Positions 6,701 to 14,433 of a stretch of 41,014 nt of DNA are shown piece by piece. Under the pieces are notes generated by a model. That model ran no database searches. It was given only the letters and a program-made list of their open reading frames with translations, and was not told the DNA's origin. The DNA is from an uncultured Anaerolineae bacterium. Its GTDB lineage: Bacteria > Chloroflexota > Anaerolineae > Anaerolineales > Villigracilaceae. The position numbers were made by a program, and so were the translations under genes. Position 1 is the stretch's first letter, and the number at the start of each line of letters is the position of its first letter. The stretch lies in contig CAINXK010000074.1 in assembly GCA_903854805.1 (NCBI GenBank), forward strand, positions 1-41,014. The letters run 5' to 3'.

Positions 6701-9639
6701 GCGGAGCGAATGGCAAAGCCAGCGTCACATTCACACCCCCAGATGCGGGCACTTATGTACTGGATGTAACATCTGGCAAGGCACATACCCAGACCATCAT
6801 CTGGGTTACAGGTGGGGAAAATGCGGAATGGCCAAATCTACCTTTCCAGCAAATCCAGATCACAGCCAACCAGGATAAGTACAAAGCCGGCGAAACCGCC
6901 GAGGTTTTTATACCCAACCCATTCAACGCGCCAGTTCTGGCACTACTGACAACCGAGCGCAGCACATTCAAATCAGTGGACGTGGTCACGATCCCAGCCA
7001 GTGGTTACAAATTTAACCTACCGCTCAGCGACGACTCGGCGCCCAACGTGTACGTTTCAGCCACGCTGCTCGGCTCCCAGAACGTCGATTTTCGCCAGGG
7101 CTATCTTAATCTTCCGGTAGAACCATCCGCTTTTACCCTGAATGTCGAATTAAAAGCTACTCCAGAAAAAGCAAAACCCGGCGATACCATCAACCTGGAC
7201 CTAAAGGTCAGCGATTCAAAAGGCCAGCCTGTTCAGGCTGAGTTTTCAATGGCTGTCGTCGATCTGGCTGCGTTGGCACTGGCCGATCCGAATTCAGTCG
7301 ATATCATCCCAGCTTATTATGATATCCAGCCCCTGGGCGTACGCACCGGCCTGACGGCCGCTGTCTATACCCGGAGGCTGCTCAATTTTGGCGGCGGAGG
7401 GGGTGGCGGAGGAGGCGGTAATATACTGACCCTGCGCAGTAAATTCCCCGATACAGCCTACTGGAAAGCTGACATCCTGACCGATGCTCTCGGCCTGGCG
7501 CATGTTTCGCTGACCCTCCCCGACAACCTGACCACCTGGGAAATCGATACCCGTGGTCTAACGAAAGATACCAAGGTTGGGCAGGCCCGCGTTCGGGTTC
7601 TAACCAGCAAAGAACTTCTCATCCGCCCACAGACCCCACGCTTTCTGGTGACTGGTGACCACGCTGAACTGGCCGCCATGGTTAACAACACAACCAGCCA
7701 GGCCCTGGATGCAACTGTCAGCTTGCAAGCTCTAGGATTGACGCTAGATGACCCGGCCCTGGCCGAACAAAAAGTCAATATCCCTGCTAATGGTCGGGTC
7801 CGAGTAGCCTGGACCGGGTTGGTGCAGAATGGCGATACGGTAGACGCCATTTTCCAGGTAAAAGCAGGCAACTTACAGGATGCATCCCGCCCCGATGATG
7901 GCCCTATCCCAGTCTTACGGTATGCCGCACCGCAAACTTTTTCCACGGCTGGCATCTTAACTGGAATATCCAATCGCCAGGAAATCATCGGCCTGCCGCG
8001 TAGTTTCCAGCCTTTAGACGCCAACTTACAAGTGGAAATCTCACCATCACTGGCTGCTGCCATTTTGGGCTCCTTGAAAGCCCTGGATACATCCGAGCAA
8101 CCATGGAGCAGTGAGCAAATTATCTCCACACTCCTGCCCAACCTGGCCACCTATAACGCCCTAAAGGAATCCGGCATTGATGATCAGGAGCTGACTGCCC
8201 GTCTGCAAAACAACCTGGTGACAGATCTACACCGCCTGATGACCTTCCGAAGCGATGATGGTGGCTGGCGCTGGACAAACTCCAGCCAAAAAACAGACCC
8301 ATACCTGACGGCCTATGTCCTGCTGGGTTTGCAGTTGGCTTCAGAAAGCACACTTAACCTGGACGGCTTCGATATCGCCGAGGTACTCTCAACTGGGCGC
8401 GCTTACCTGTTTGCCAGTGCCGAACCCTTTACCAGCCTTGCCAACAATGATTCAGGTTGGATCGATCAATCGGAAAAGCTTAATCGAGCAGTCTTTTATT
8501 GTTATGTTCTTACGCAAAGCGGAGACCTGCAAAACTTCAACGCTCTGCCGGCTACACTTTATGAAAACCGCGCCAGGCTTGACCCTTGGGCCAAGTCCAT
8601 GTTAGCGTTGACGCTTTACAAGCTTTCTTCCACCGACGAACGCGTTAACAGCTTGCTTGGCGACCTTGAAGCCAGTGCTATCCGTACTGCCACCGGTGCT
8701 CATTGGGAAAGTACTGTGGGTGATTGGATGAATCCAAGCAGCGCCTTATTTACCACCGCAGTGGTGGTAAGCGCCCTGGCAGAGCGTAACCCTGCCACAC
8801 CCCTGGCAGCCGATGCAGTCCGCTATCTGGCATCTCAACGTGATGCCGGAGGACGCTGGGCTTCTTCGTACGAAACCGCCTGGGTGATTATGGCTCTCAG
8901 TAAATACATGCGCTCCAGTGGAGAATTGCAGGGTAACTTTGCATTCTCGGCTACACTGAACGGTACTCCTCTGGCACAAGGCCAGGCTTCTGGGCCCCAG
9001 AATATGACCACGATAAACGCCAGCGCAGCTCTGACGCAGTTAAACTTGAGCGGTGCCAACTCCTTGCTGATCAGCAAACAGGATGGTACAGGAAAACTAT
9101 ACTACCGCGCCGCACTGACAGTCGACCGTCCGGCGGAAACAGCGCCAGCCATCGAGCGCGGCCTTGCCATCAGTCGCCAGTTCATCGACTGCAACAGCGG
9201 CACCTGCCAGCCGGTCACAGCTTACCAGATGAAAGCTGATCAGAGTGGAAAGGTAACCGTTAAATTGACACTCACCCTTCCAAACGATGCTTACTACCTG
9301 ATGGTGCAGGATTACATCCCCGCAGGTTCAGACATCCTTGATACCACGCTCAAAACCAGTCAACAAGGTGAACAAAATCAGGGTGTACAAGCACAGTTCG
9401 ACCCATCTGATCCATTTGGCGAAGGTTGGGGTTGGTGGTATTTCAATCAACCACAAATCTACAGCAGCCATATCTCGTGGAGTGCAGATTATCTTCCCGC
9501 CGGAACCTATGAATTAACCTATTCGCTGATACCGTCCCTGGCTGGCATTTACCACGTTCTTCCAGCACATGCCTGGCAAGCTTACTTCCCAGAAGTTCAG
9601 GGGACCAGTGCCGGAGCGTTATTTGAGATAAAACCTTAA
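3775..9639 (+). CDS. alpha-2-macroglobulin-like lipoprotein lacking the thioester cysteine
   Basis: This 1954-residue surface lipoprotein should trap or bind proteases outside the membrane, as bacterial alpha-2-macroglobulins do. A signal peptide ends in SLAC with the lipidated Cys22. Several Ig-like (BIg_5-type) domains fill about residues 38-460. The macroglobulin part follows: TERPVYRPRDTIHYRG (about residue 675), a run of ten glycines (1206-1215), then the A2M core with LPDNLTTWEIDTRGLT. Next comes an alpha/alpha-toroid 'thioester' domain (DDGGWRWTNSSQKTDPYLTAY) and a C-terminal receptor-binding-like domain. Where thioester members carry Cys-x-Glu-Gln, this protein reads PWSSEQ (Ser1445-Ser-Glu-Gln1448), so no thioester can form. 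The start has a good AAAGGAG site. It is monocistronic. The fold is certain; protease inhibition is a family inference. Confidence 0.92.
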   Translation: MKRRFPLWQLIIFILLFISLACNLGLPTMPGTQPLPTPSATPVPLPPTIIETLPPVGSTISQQALLTIFFSEKMARASVEAALSADFPGGFVFGWADDATLTLAPKIPYPVNSKVTFSLAASAISANGLALPEPLNFSYQTPGPLSVAQILPASNAVDVSPDSAVVVTFTQPVVPLGAASTTLPDGLTLEPAAPGKGEWLNTSTYIFHANPALAGGIQYTAHVNPKLISTSGVALDPSSPDTSWSFTTTLPAVLKISADTGPGGLNIDSTMEVSFNQSMDRTSVETNFSFTGPDGKLPGSFAWNKNFSMVTFKPASLLQRQTNYTLIVGTGSHSKGGASLGTPSQINYQTVSAFGVLTTSFPNGQVHPPTMSVDFTFNAPPARYTDAELQTLISISPQAVYYNYYLDGNILTLNGNFKPGQRYTVTFSPNLKDRWGQTLGRDYTFSFTEPDAQPDLATGTFLPALFTRPDDPRISVQAVNVNTIIVSHGTLSLDDFMRFQNDYQFKQNFAPADLQTRSLNPGLSLNDNQPVDIDLSSNPLPTGFYFINIDSPEVSTRNTNLHTLVVSNLNVTIKASPSEVLIWAVDLRSQLPASNIPVRLYDEKSGNLASGVTDERGLWQSQISNPLNNGNIYAILGQPGDDQFGVAASDWGQGISPWDFGLRSDTSRARPEVYLYTERPVYRPRDTIHYRGILKNWYDGRYSASDIKEFSLTWSGPHGKIGQSQPVTLSGYGSFNGEYKLAANAEPGDYNLTVASAGNDLNNGSLYFQVADYRKPEINLSVSLSPDPGMSGTQITANVKAEYFFGAAMADLPFTWRLYTGQSYFSIPGYNTGIQSSRWLSTSDGQFGNIYQSGDSRTAADGTFNIPFNDLNVGDTTEITLEISASESGGFPVSARASITLHPESFYVGVRPNAWVGQAGLPLGFDLLSVDWDKNPISQPLNVAFEKIRWERSDGLFGDFNFKPIYTPVDSRTISSGANGKASVTFTPPDAGTYVLDVTSGKAHTQTIIWVTGGENAEWPNLPFQQIQITANQDKYKAGETAEVFIPNPFNAPVLALLTTERSTFKSVDVVTIPASGYKFNLPLSDDSAPNVYVSATLLGSQNVDFRQGYLNLPVEPSAFTLNVELKATPEKAKPGDTINLDLKVSDSKGQPVQAEFSMAVVDLAALALADPNSVDIIPAYYDIQPLGVRTGLTAAVYTRRLLNFGGGGGGGGGGNILTLRSKFPDTAYWKADILTDALGLAHVSLTLPDNLTTWEIDTRGLTKDTKVGQARVRVLTSKELLIRPQTPRFLVTGDHAELAAMVNNTTSQALDATVSLQALGLTLDDPALAEQKVNIPANGRVRVAWTGLVQNGDTVDAIFQVKAGNLQDASRPDDGPIPVLRYAAPQTFSTAGILTGISNRQEIIGLPRSFQPLDANLQVEISPSLAAAILGSLKALDTSEQPWSSEQIISTLLPNLATYNALKESGIDDQELTARLQNNLVTDLHRLMTFRSDDGGWRWTNSSQKTDPYLTAYVLLGLQLASESTLNLDGFDIAEVLSTGRAYLFASAEPFTSLANNDSGWIDQSEKLNRAVFYCYVLTQSGDLQNFNALPATLYENRARLDPWAKSMLALTLYKLSSTDERVNSLLGDLEASAIRTATGAHWESTVGDWMNPSSALFTTAVVVSALAERNPATPLAADAVRYLASQRDAGGRWASSYETAWVIMALSKYMRSSGELQGNFAFSATLNGTPLAQGQASGPQNMTTINASAALTQLNLSGANSLLISKQDGTGKLYYRAALTVDRPAETAPAIERGLAISRQFIDCNSGTCQPVTAYQMKADQSGKVTVKLTLTLPNDAYYLMVQDYIPAGSDILDTTLKTSQQGEQNQGVQAQFDPSDPFGEGWGWWYFNQPQIYSSHISWSADYLPAGTYELTYSLIPSLAGIYHVLPAHAWQAYFPEVQGTSAGALFEIKP

Positions 9640-9657
9640 TGCACACACATTAAAAGA

Positions 9658-9697
9658 ATGACCCCGCAGGTTTCTTATTTGAAATTTGCGGGATCAT
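9658..9697. terminator. probable terminator hairpin between convergent genes
   Basis: Arms 9658-9668 and 9687-9697 (ATGACCCCGCA / TGCGGGATCAT, one mismatch) flank a loop that can pair further (TTTC / GAAA). There is only a weak T-rich tail. It lies between the alpha-2-macroglobulin gene and the convergent lipoprotein gene. Confidence 0.45.
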
Positions 9698-9720
9698 TGA
9701 TTAAATCCTGGCGGGTAAGA

Positions 9721-10707
9721 CTAGGGGGGCGTGCAGGTGAATTTGAACAAGATCCTGCTGTACTGTGTTTCCTTGGTACCGACGATGGTCGTCATCGCTA
9801 CCCACCGGTCGATTTCCTCGATATGGCCCATGGTCATTCTCCATGTCCAATTTACAGTCTTTGAACCTGCCTCGGAAAACTTCAAAACTCCCCCAACGAT
9901 CGTCCCGTCAAAGGGATTACGATCCCATCTATAATTGATTTCGCCGGGTCCATTGACGGTGATGGTTGCTGAAAAATCATATTCAGCCCCATCGCTTCCG
10001 CAACCCTTTTGGGGTCGACGGGTGTAATCATAGACAACGCTCACAACGCCGAAGTCACGATCGGGTTTTGCACTGACCTTAATCTGCACAATCAAGGACT
10101 GGTTATAACTGCCAACTCCCATGGCACCGCCATAAGGCGTGATAATGTGCCAATAACCGGCATAATCTCCAGCTGTCGTGGGCGCAAGCATCTCTATGGA
10201 TAAATCAACGCTATCACCCGGTTTGACGACCCTGGTGAGGGGAAATGATGTCACGGTGCTAAGAGCATCGCCCTTATCAAGCACGAGTGAATATTTCTGA
10301 TCCCAAACGCAATTTCCATCGTTCCGGACACGCCAGGTCTTGGTAAAACTGACTCCAGGTGCGACAATCTTGCCATCTGGAATGGTAACATCTGCCAAAA
10401 AGGTCATCGCAAAACAGGCCTTGCCGTTGCTGCTCCCGCCGGAAGCTGGCTGTGCAGGTGTGGCGGTTTCGGTTGGTAGTACTCCTGCAGGTGTCCCAGC
10501 ATCGCTGGCAGGCTGTGTTACCAGGGTTTCGGTGGCAGGCACAGGTGTTGCCGTGGATGCAGCTGCCAGGGCGGTAAAACGTGCTTCCACCGTTTGCGCG
10601 GCGGCAGTAGATATGCCAGCCACATCGGGAGTGGGTTGAGCACAGCCGCTCAAAAGCAGAGCGAGTGCAGTCATGAGCGAAAATAACACATATGTTTTTT
10701 GTTGCAT
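9721..10707 (-). CDS. lipoprotein with NBR1-type Ig-like domain
   Basis: This 328-residue lipoprotein has a signal peptide ending in LLSGC (Cys22) and a linker (about 23-90) rich in Thr, Ala, Pro and Ser. An Ig-like domain of the 'NBR1 central domain' type follows (about 95-210), marked by FLADVTIPDGKIVAPG, KTWRVRNDGNCVW and the late GDYAGYWHI. A second beta-rich domain (about 215-328) has no clear assignment. Such domains are common in Chloroflexota lipoproteins and probably mediate binding or structural roles at the cell surface. The start was moved to the ATG at 10705-10707: it has a GAAAGGA site and directly begins the signal peptide, while the longer frame adds 20 non-signal residues. 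No enzyme motif is visible. It stands alone, convergent with the alpha-2-macroglobulin gene. Confidence 0.82.
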   Translation of the reverse strand: MQQKTYVLFSLMTALALLLSGCAQPTPDVAGISTAAAQTVEARFTALAAASTATPVPATETLVTQPASDAGTPAGVLPTETATPAQPASGGSSNGKACFAMTFLADVTIPDGKIVAPGVSFTKTWRVRNDGNCVWDQKYSLVLDKGDALSTVTSFPLTRVVKPGDSVDLSIEMLAPTTAGDYAGYWHIITPYGGAMGVGSYNQSLIVQIKVSAKPDRDFGVVSVVYDYTRRPQKGCGSDGAEYDFSATITVNGPGEINYRWDRNPFDGTIVGGVLKFSEAGSKTVNWTWRMTMGHIEEIDRWVAMTTIVGTKETQYSRILFKFTCTPP

Positions 10708-10874
10708 TTTTTTCCTTTCGTTGACAGCTTTATTATAACAAAAACAAAGCTCCGATTCGCCCCCCAAGCTGTAACCGTATTTTGATTGGGGTGGTGCGTC
10801 AACCCCGAACTCTTAGACCATAGCGATCGACGATTACAGTAAATAGGTCAGGGTTTGTTGTTTATGACGAAACA

Positions 10875-10909
10875 TTAGGTTTTCAGTATACTATAGGCTG
10901 AAAACCTAA
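10875..10909. repeat. perfect 12-bp inverted repeat
   Basis: TTAGGTTTTCAG at 10875-10886 and its reverse complement at 10898-10909 flank an 11-nt AT-rich loop. It lies upstream of the lipoprotein gene. It is not followed by a T tail and may be an operator. Confidence 0.5.
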
Positions 10910-11006
10910 ATATCCCCCGTTGGTCAGTAACCATCATTATTTGTTTCGATTCTATCGCGCAATTTGATACCAGCCAAGGCAGGCTAAATAATAGATGTTG
11001 ACTCAC

Positions 11007-11038
11007 CGGAGAGTTTTCCGATGCCAGGAAACTCTCCG
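11007..11038 (-). terminator. possible terminator hairpin of the anchored hypothetical gene
   Basis: Arms 11007-11019 and 11027-11038 (GGAGAGTTTTCC / GGAAACTCTCC, one bulged T) form a stable stem 76 nt downstream of the hypothetical gene's stop. There is no clear U tail, so termination is only suggested. Confidence 0.35.
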
Positions 11039-11114
11039 CTTGGTGGAATAACCTCTTCGCAAGTTCTACGAATCGGTTTAATCACGAACACTAAGAATCA
11101 CGTTTTATTTTAGA

Positions 11115-12185
11115 TTATTTCTTCAATGACAGATCCATAAAATATAGGATGAAGTAACCTACCAAAAGCAGTAACCAGCCTGCCAGTTGCACATTTTCCA
11201 TCAGTCCACGCCATGACAACGTAAAGTTTTCCTGGATCGTGTTGATTATGTTCTCGAGATTGTCAAGTTTGGTCTGAACCGCTTCTTTCCAGTGGTTCAG
11301 GTAAAACTCATCGCTGATAAGATGATACAACTTGGCGGTATACCAATCACCTATGAAAAGCAGATTCTGCTCATTATGTTCAAAATCGAGCATCAACTCC
11401 AGACGATGATTGACAATATCGCGCAGTTTTCCCTGTGTTGGCGACCACAACGACTGTTTACCACGCTTGAAATCTGCATTGATGATTCGCAGGATATCTT
11501 CAATGGATTGTCCCAGCATGCGATAGCGCAATAGCTGGTAATTCCCAATCTTCAACAGTTCAATATCTGATTGAAAATCCCCACCTGATGCAAAAATCAG
11601 GGCCGCCTCCCAATCCACCAGGGTCAGATCACCCTTAGAATAGCGAATGCGGGAAACAAAAATATCATCGATGACCGAAGAATCCAGTATCTCCCGCTGA
11701 GAACGGACGAAACGAGCCAGTGTATCAGCGTATAAATTGATAAATTCATCCGGCACACCCACATTATCCTGAACAAGCAGGATGACATAGACTTCAAACA
11801 TGCTGTTCTGGCGGTATTGCTCTGGAATAGCCCATTCTTGAAGTTTGTTTTCAATTTGCTGTCGGCGCAAAATCGCCGCTTCACTTAGAATATCCGCCAG
11901 CTTGAAACGGCACTCGATTATTTGCACACGGTCATCATACCGCTGCCGCAAAATCGTAACCAAGACATCATCCAGCATAAGCACTTCCTGCCCAAGCAAG
12001 TGCAGGTGAATATCCACCGGCTGAAAATAAGGAGCATTTTTCAGCCCCTTAACCTGCTCAGCCGGGGTGGGAGTCTCAGTTTGATCAGGAAAAGCAATTA
12101 GATAGCAAATTTCTGCGGACTCAAGAGCAACCATTTGATTACCAGGGTATTGATTGATGGTTTTTGAAATAAATTTCAAGCACAC
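11115..12185 (-). CDS. hypothetical protein with coiled coil and C-terminal membrane anchor
   Basis: I do not recognise this protein (up to 356 residues). It is a soluble mixed alpha/beta region (about 20-290), then a helical, probably coiled-coil stretch (KLDNLENIINTIQENF), then one membrane helix (about 331-350, GWLLLLVGYFILYF) and a short Lys-rich end. The layout of a globular part, helical hairpin and C-terminal helix loosely recalls the RMD1/DUF155 family, but the motifs do not match well enough to assign it. The start is uncertain: the longest frame begins with a GTG at 12185, and an ATG at 12132-12134 (residue 18) is an alternative; neither has a good Shine-Dalgarno. It follows the corrinoid gene on the same strand after at least 114 nt, with a palindrome in the gap, so it may be a separate unit. 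Confidence 0.7.
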   Translation of the reverse strand: MCLKFISKTINQYPGNQMVALESAEICYLIAFPDQTETPTPAEQVKGLKNAPYFQPVDIHLHLLGQEVLMLDDVLVTILRQRYDDRVQIIECRFKLADILSEAAILRRQQIENKLQEWAIPEQYRQNSMFEVYVILLVQDNVGVPDEFINLYADTLARFVRSQREILDSSVIDDIFVSRIRYSKGDLTLVDWEAALIFASGGDFQSDIELLKIGNYQLLRYRMLGQSIEDILRIINADFKRGKQSLWSPTQGKLRDIVNHRLELMLDFEHNEQNLLFIGDWYTAKLYHLISDEFYLNHWKEAVQTKLDNLENIINTIQENFTLSWRGLMENVQLAGWLLLLVGYFILYFMDLSLKK

Positions 12186-12208
12186 TCGGCCAAAATAATC
12201 CAGACGAA

Positions 12209-12222
12209 TCCGATATATCGGA
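12209..12222. promoter_or_regulatory. 14-bp perfect palindrome TCCGATATATCGGA
   Basis: This perfect palindrome lies 23 nt before the most upstream start of the anchored hypothetical gene and about 80 nt after the corrinoid gene. It looks like a dimeric repressor site; the cognate regulator is not in the window. Confidence 0.4.
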
Positions 12223-12299
12223 CTGCATCCTTATTCTTCTGCTTTTTGAAGTACTGTTTTTTTGGACTTGCTGTTCCGCCAATAAAATGGCTCCACACT

Positions 12300-12947
12300 T
12301 CACGCATCCATCAACAATTTAGCGGCATTGACAGCACCAATCGCATCCTCGCTATAGCCATCTGCGCCAATTTTTTGCACCCAGTCACGTGTTACAGGTG
12401 CGCCGCCTACCATGACCTTGATTTTGCCATGCAAGCCTTCTTTCTTCAACATTTCGATAACTTCTTTTTGCTTGACCATGGTGGTGGTCAGCAAGGCGCT
12501 CATGGCGATGATATCCGCGTTCACTTCCCTGGCTTTGGCAATGATTTTAGCAGACGGTACATCCACACCCAGGTCGAAGACATCAAAACCAGAGGCGCTC
12601 AACATGGTGCCTACCAGTGACTTTCCAATCTCGTGAATATCACCTTCGACGGTTGCGAGTACAACCTTCCCAAGCATCTCACGTTGACTGCCTCGCCGGG
12701 CCATCTCTGGCTCCAGTGTGCGGACAGCAGCTTTCATAGCCTCACCCGCCATAACCAACTCAGGTAAAAAAGCGTCACCGCAGGAAAAAGCTTCGCCAAC
12801 CTGGGTGACACCGATCACAAAACCTTTGGTAATGGCAGCCAATGGGTCGATACCCGCGGCGATGGATTGTTTGGCGAGTTCTTCGGCCGCATCTGAATCG
12901 CCATCAATAATACTTTGGGCCATTTTGGTAAAGAGTTCTTCAGACAT
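12300..12947 (-). CDS. corrinoid (cobalamin-binding) methyltransferase protein, MtbC/MttC type
   Basis: This 215-residue protein carries the corrinoid cofactor that shuttles a methyl group between a substrate methyltransferase and a second methyltransferase. A four-helix cap domain (about 1-90) is followed by a Rossmann-like B12 domain. The base-off signature EGDIHEIGKSLV holds Asp103-x-His105-x-x-Gly108, with His105 the expected lower axial ligand. SALLTTTM (149-156) and VGGAPVT complete the B12 site. Length is typical of MtmC/MtbC/MttC proteins. An AGGAG-type site precedes the ATG. It is the last gene of the methyltransferase operon, 36 nt after an MttB gene, and is the only corrinoid protein visible for four MttB paralogues. 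An activating ATPase (RamA type) is not present in the window. Confidence 0.95.
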   Translation of the reverse strand: MSEELFTKMAQSIIDGDSDAAEELAKQSIAAGIDPLAAITKGFVIGVTQVGEAFSCGDAFLPELVMAGEAMKAAVRTLEPEMARRGSQREMLGKVVLATVEGDIHEIGKSLVGTMLSASGFDVFDLGVDVPSAKIIAKAREVNADIIAMSALLTTTMVKQKEVIEMLKKEGLHGKIKVMVGGAPVTRDWVQKIGADGYSEDAIGAVNAAKLLMDA

Positions 12948-12983
12948 AATTTTCTCCTTTGGATTTGAGAGAGCTGTGATAAT

Positions 12984-14426
12984 TCATGCTGTCGTAATTA
13001 GTTCTTTATCGGCAGCCAGCAATATTCGGTTAAGTTCATCAATTACATTTTCCGGCAGAGGGTCCACGAATGGCGCAGTCAGGATCTCATTGACCCTCTC
13101 ACGAGCATTCCTGTACATACTAGGTTTTCCCAATTCCATCCAGGACTCATAGGGATGACGGTCCATCAGGTTGGACATGAAGAACTCGTCGCTTCTGGCT
13201 GCTTTGCGCGTATTTTTGGATCCGAGGAAATGCCCTCCTGGCCCGACCTTGGCGATATCGTCGTACAGATTTTTAGAATCACTCCCATCCACGCCGGCGT
13301 ACAACCGCTCACAGAGATGGGCAAGTTCGTTATCCACAATCACCTGCTCCAGTATAAGCAGTTGGTCACCCTCAATTTCCCCCAGCCCAACAATAATATC
13401 GGCCCCGGCAGATACTGGAGGGATGGTGGTGATTAATTTATCGAGAATGGCCTCGGCGCCAGGTTCTTTGGCATCTGACGAACACCCCGCTGATGAGCTC
13501 GGGAGATTATAAAAACGTCCCATTGTAATCATCGCCGCAGATTGCAGCCCCATTTCAGGCGTCCCAGCCAGGTATGCCCCATTTCGAAAATCCACAGAAC
13601 CAGTGGCGCTGCTGTAGATAACCGGACGACCTGGATGCGCCAGCTCAAAGACCACGATGGATGACAATGCCTCCGCATTAGCCAGGCACAAATTGGAGAA
13701 CAAACTGGCCGGTCCGGTTGTACCGTTGACAGGCATGGGCAACACCATGACCGGCATATTCCAGTTACCCAACTCAATATAAGCGTCCAGCATTTCGCCA
13801 TCATGCATCAACGGAGCAACCGGACAATAAATAAGCGAATAATCCATTTTCTCGCGGATGGCATCTTCGCTGCCCAGCACAGCCTTCAACCCTTCCACCA
13901 GGTAAGGTATTTGGCTGCAATGATGAACTTCATGCTGTCCATGCTTGGATGTCGATCTCATGATCCCGAAAAACTCGTGCAAAACGCGCGAATGAGCCGG
14001 TGCGTCCGATGCCACGGTCGGGGCCCAGGCCATAACACCCATATCCATTTGCTGAAAAATGCGCAAACTATCTTCGATATCTTTACTGGTGCCATAACGT
14101 TTTTGGCCGTTCTGCGAGTCAAGCACAAAGGCCGCGGTCCCGTCAATGCAATAGCGGGTGACAGCAGATGGCATAGCGTAATTATGGACCGGATTGCGCG
14201 CTCCGAGCACAAAAGATTTTGGCGCCACGCGCAGCGCCTCATCTACGATCTCCTTGGGGATACGAGCGATTTTGGTATCCCAATCTACTTTTGCACCGCT
14301 TTTTTCCAGCAGCGGCAGGGCTTTTTCACCATGAAACTTAACACCTACATCGGCCAATATATGCAAAGTCTCAGCATGGATGTGATTCTGTTCATCTTCT
14401 GAAAGAAATTGCGCTATGAATTTCAT
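12984..14426 (-). CDS. MttB-family corrinoid methyltransferase, paralogue 4
   Basis: This 480-residue TIM-barrel protein of the trimethylamine methyltransferase (MttB) superfamily should move a methyl group from a quaternary or tertiary amine to the neighbouring corrinoid protein. Family features: DVGVKFHGEKAL near the N-terminus, GARNPVHNYAMPS, the central NGTTGPASLFSNLCLANAEA, and KVGPGGHFLGSKNTRKAARS near the C-terminus. The frame is uninterrupted with no internal amber codon, so it is a non-pyrrolysine member, like the glycine-betaine, proline-betaine and carnitine enzymes; its substrate cannot be read from sequence. The start is the ATG at 14424-14426, 7 nt after the previous stop with a GAGGA site. 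It resembles paralogue 3 more than paralogues 1 and 2 (STGPAS/TGPAS motif, MPMP). Confidence 0.92.
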   Translation of the reverse strand: MKFIAQFLSEDEQNHIHAETLHILADVGVKFHGEKALPLLEKSGAKVDWDTKIARIPKEIVDEALRVAPKSFVLGARNPVHNYAMPSAVTRYCIDGTAAFVLDSQNGQKRYGTSKDIEDSLRIFQQMDMGVMAWAPTVASDAPAHSRVLHEFFGIMRSTSKHGQHEVHHCSQIPYLVEGLKAVLGSEDAIREKMDYSLIYCPVAPLMHDGEMLDAYIELGNWNMPVMVLPMPVNGTTGPASLFSNLCLANAEALSSIVVFELAHPGRPVIYSSATGSVDFRNGAYLAGTPEMGLQSAAMITMGRFYNLPSSSAGCSSDAKEPGAEAILDKLITTIPPVSAGADIIVGLGEIEGDQLLILEQVIVDNELAHLCERLYAGVDGSDSKNLYDDIAKVGPGGHFLGSKNTRKAARSDEFFMSNLMDRHPYESWMELGKPSMYRNARERVNEILTAPFVDPLPENVIDELNRILLAADKELITTA

Positions 14427-14433
14427 AAAATCC

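Larger units (their letters stand above)
10708..11114. other. intergenic region, 407 nt, with two inverted repeats
   Basis: No gene is visible. Two hairpins are described separately (10875-10909 and 11007-11038). Promoter elements for the lipoprotein gene on the minus strand should lie within the first 150 nt, but I cannot name a convincing pair. Confidence 0.5.

Noticed and set aside
7390..7419. run of ten glycine codons suspected as an assembly error
   Set aside because: The glycines are encoded by mixed GGC/GGA/GGG/GGT codons, the frame continues, and glycine runs at this place are usual in bacterial alpha-2-macroglobulins.
7458..8150. 230-residue frame antisense to the alpha-2-macroglobulin gene
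   Set aside because: It lies wholly inside a certain gene, has low-complexity Ser/Arg/Val content, no RBS and no motif; it is a codon-bias shadow.
12246..12636. plus-strand frames over the corrinoid gene
   Set aside because: They are antisense to a certain gene with conserved B12 motifs.
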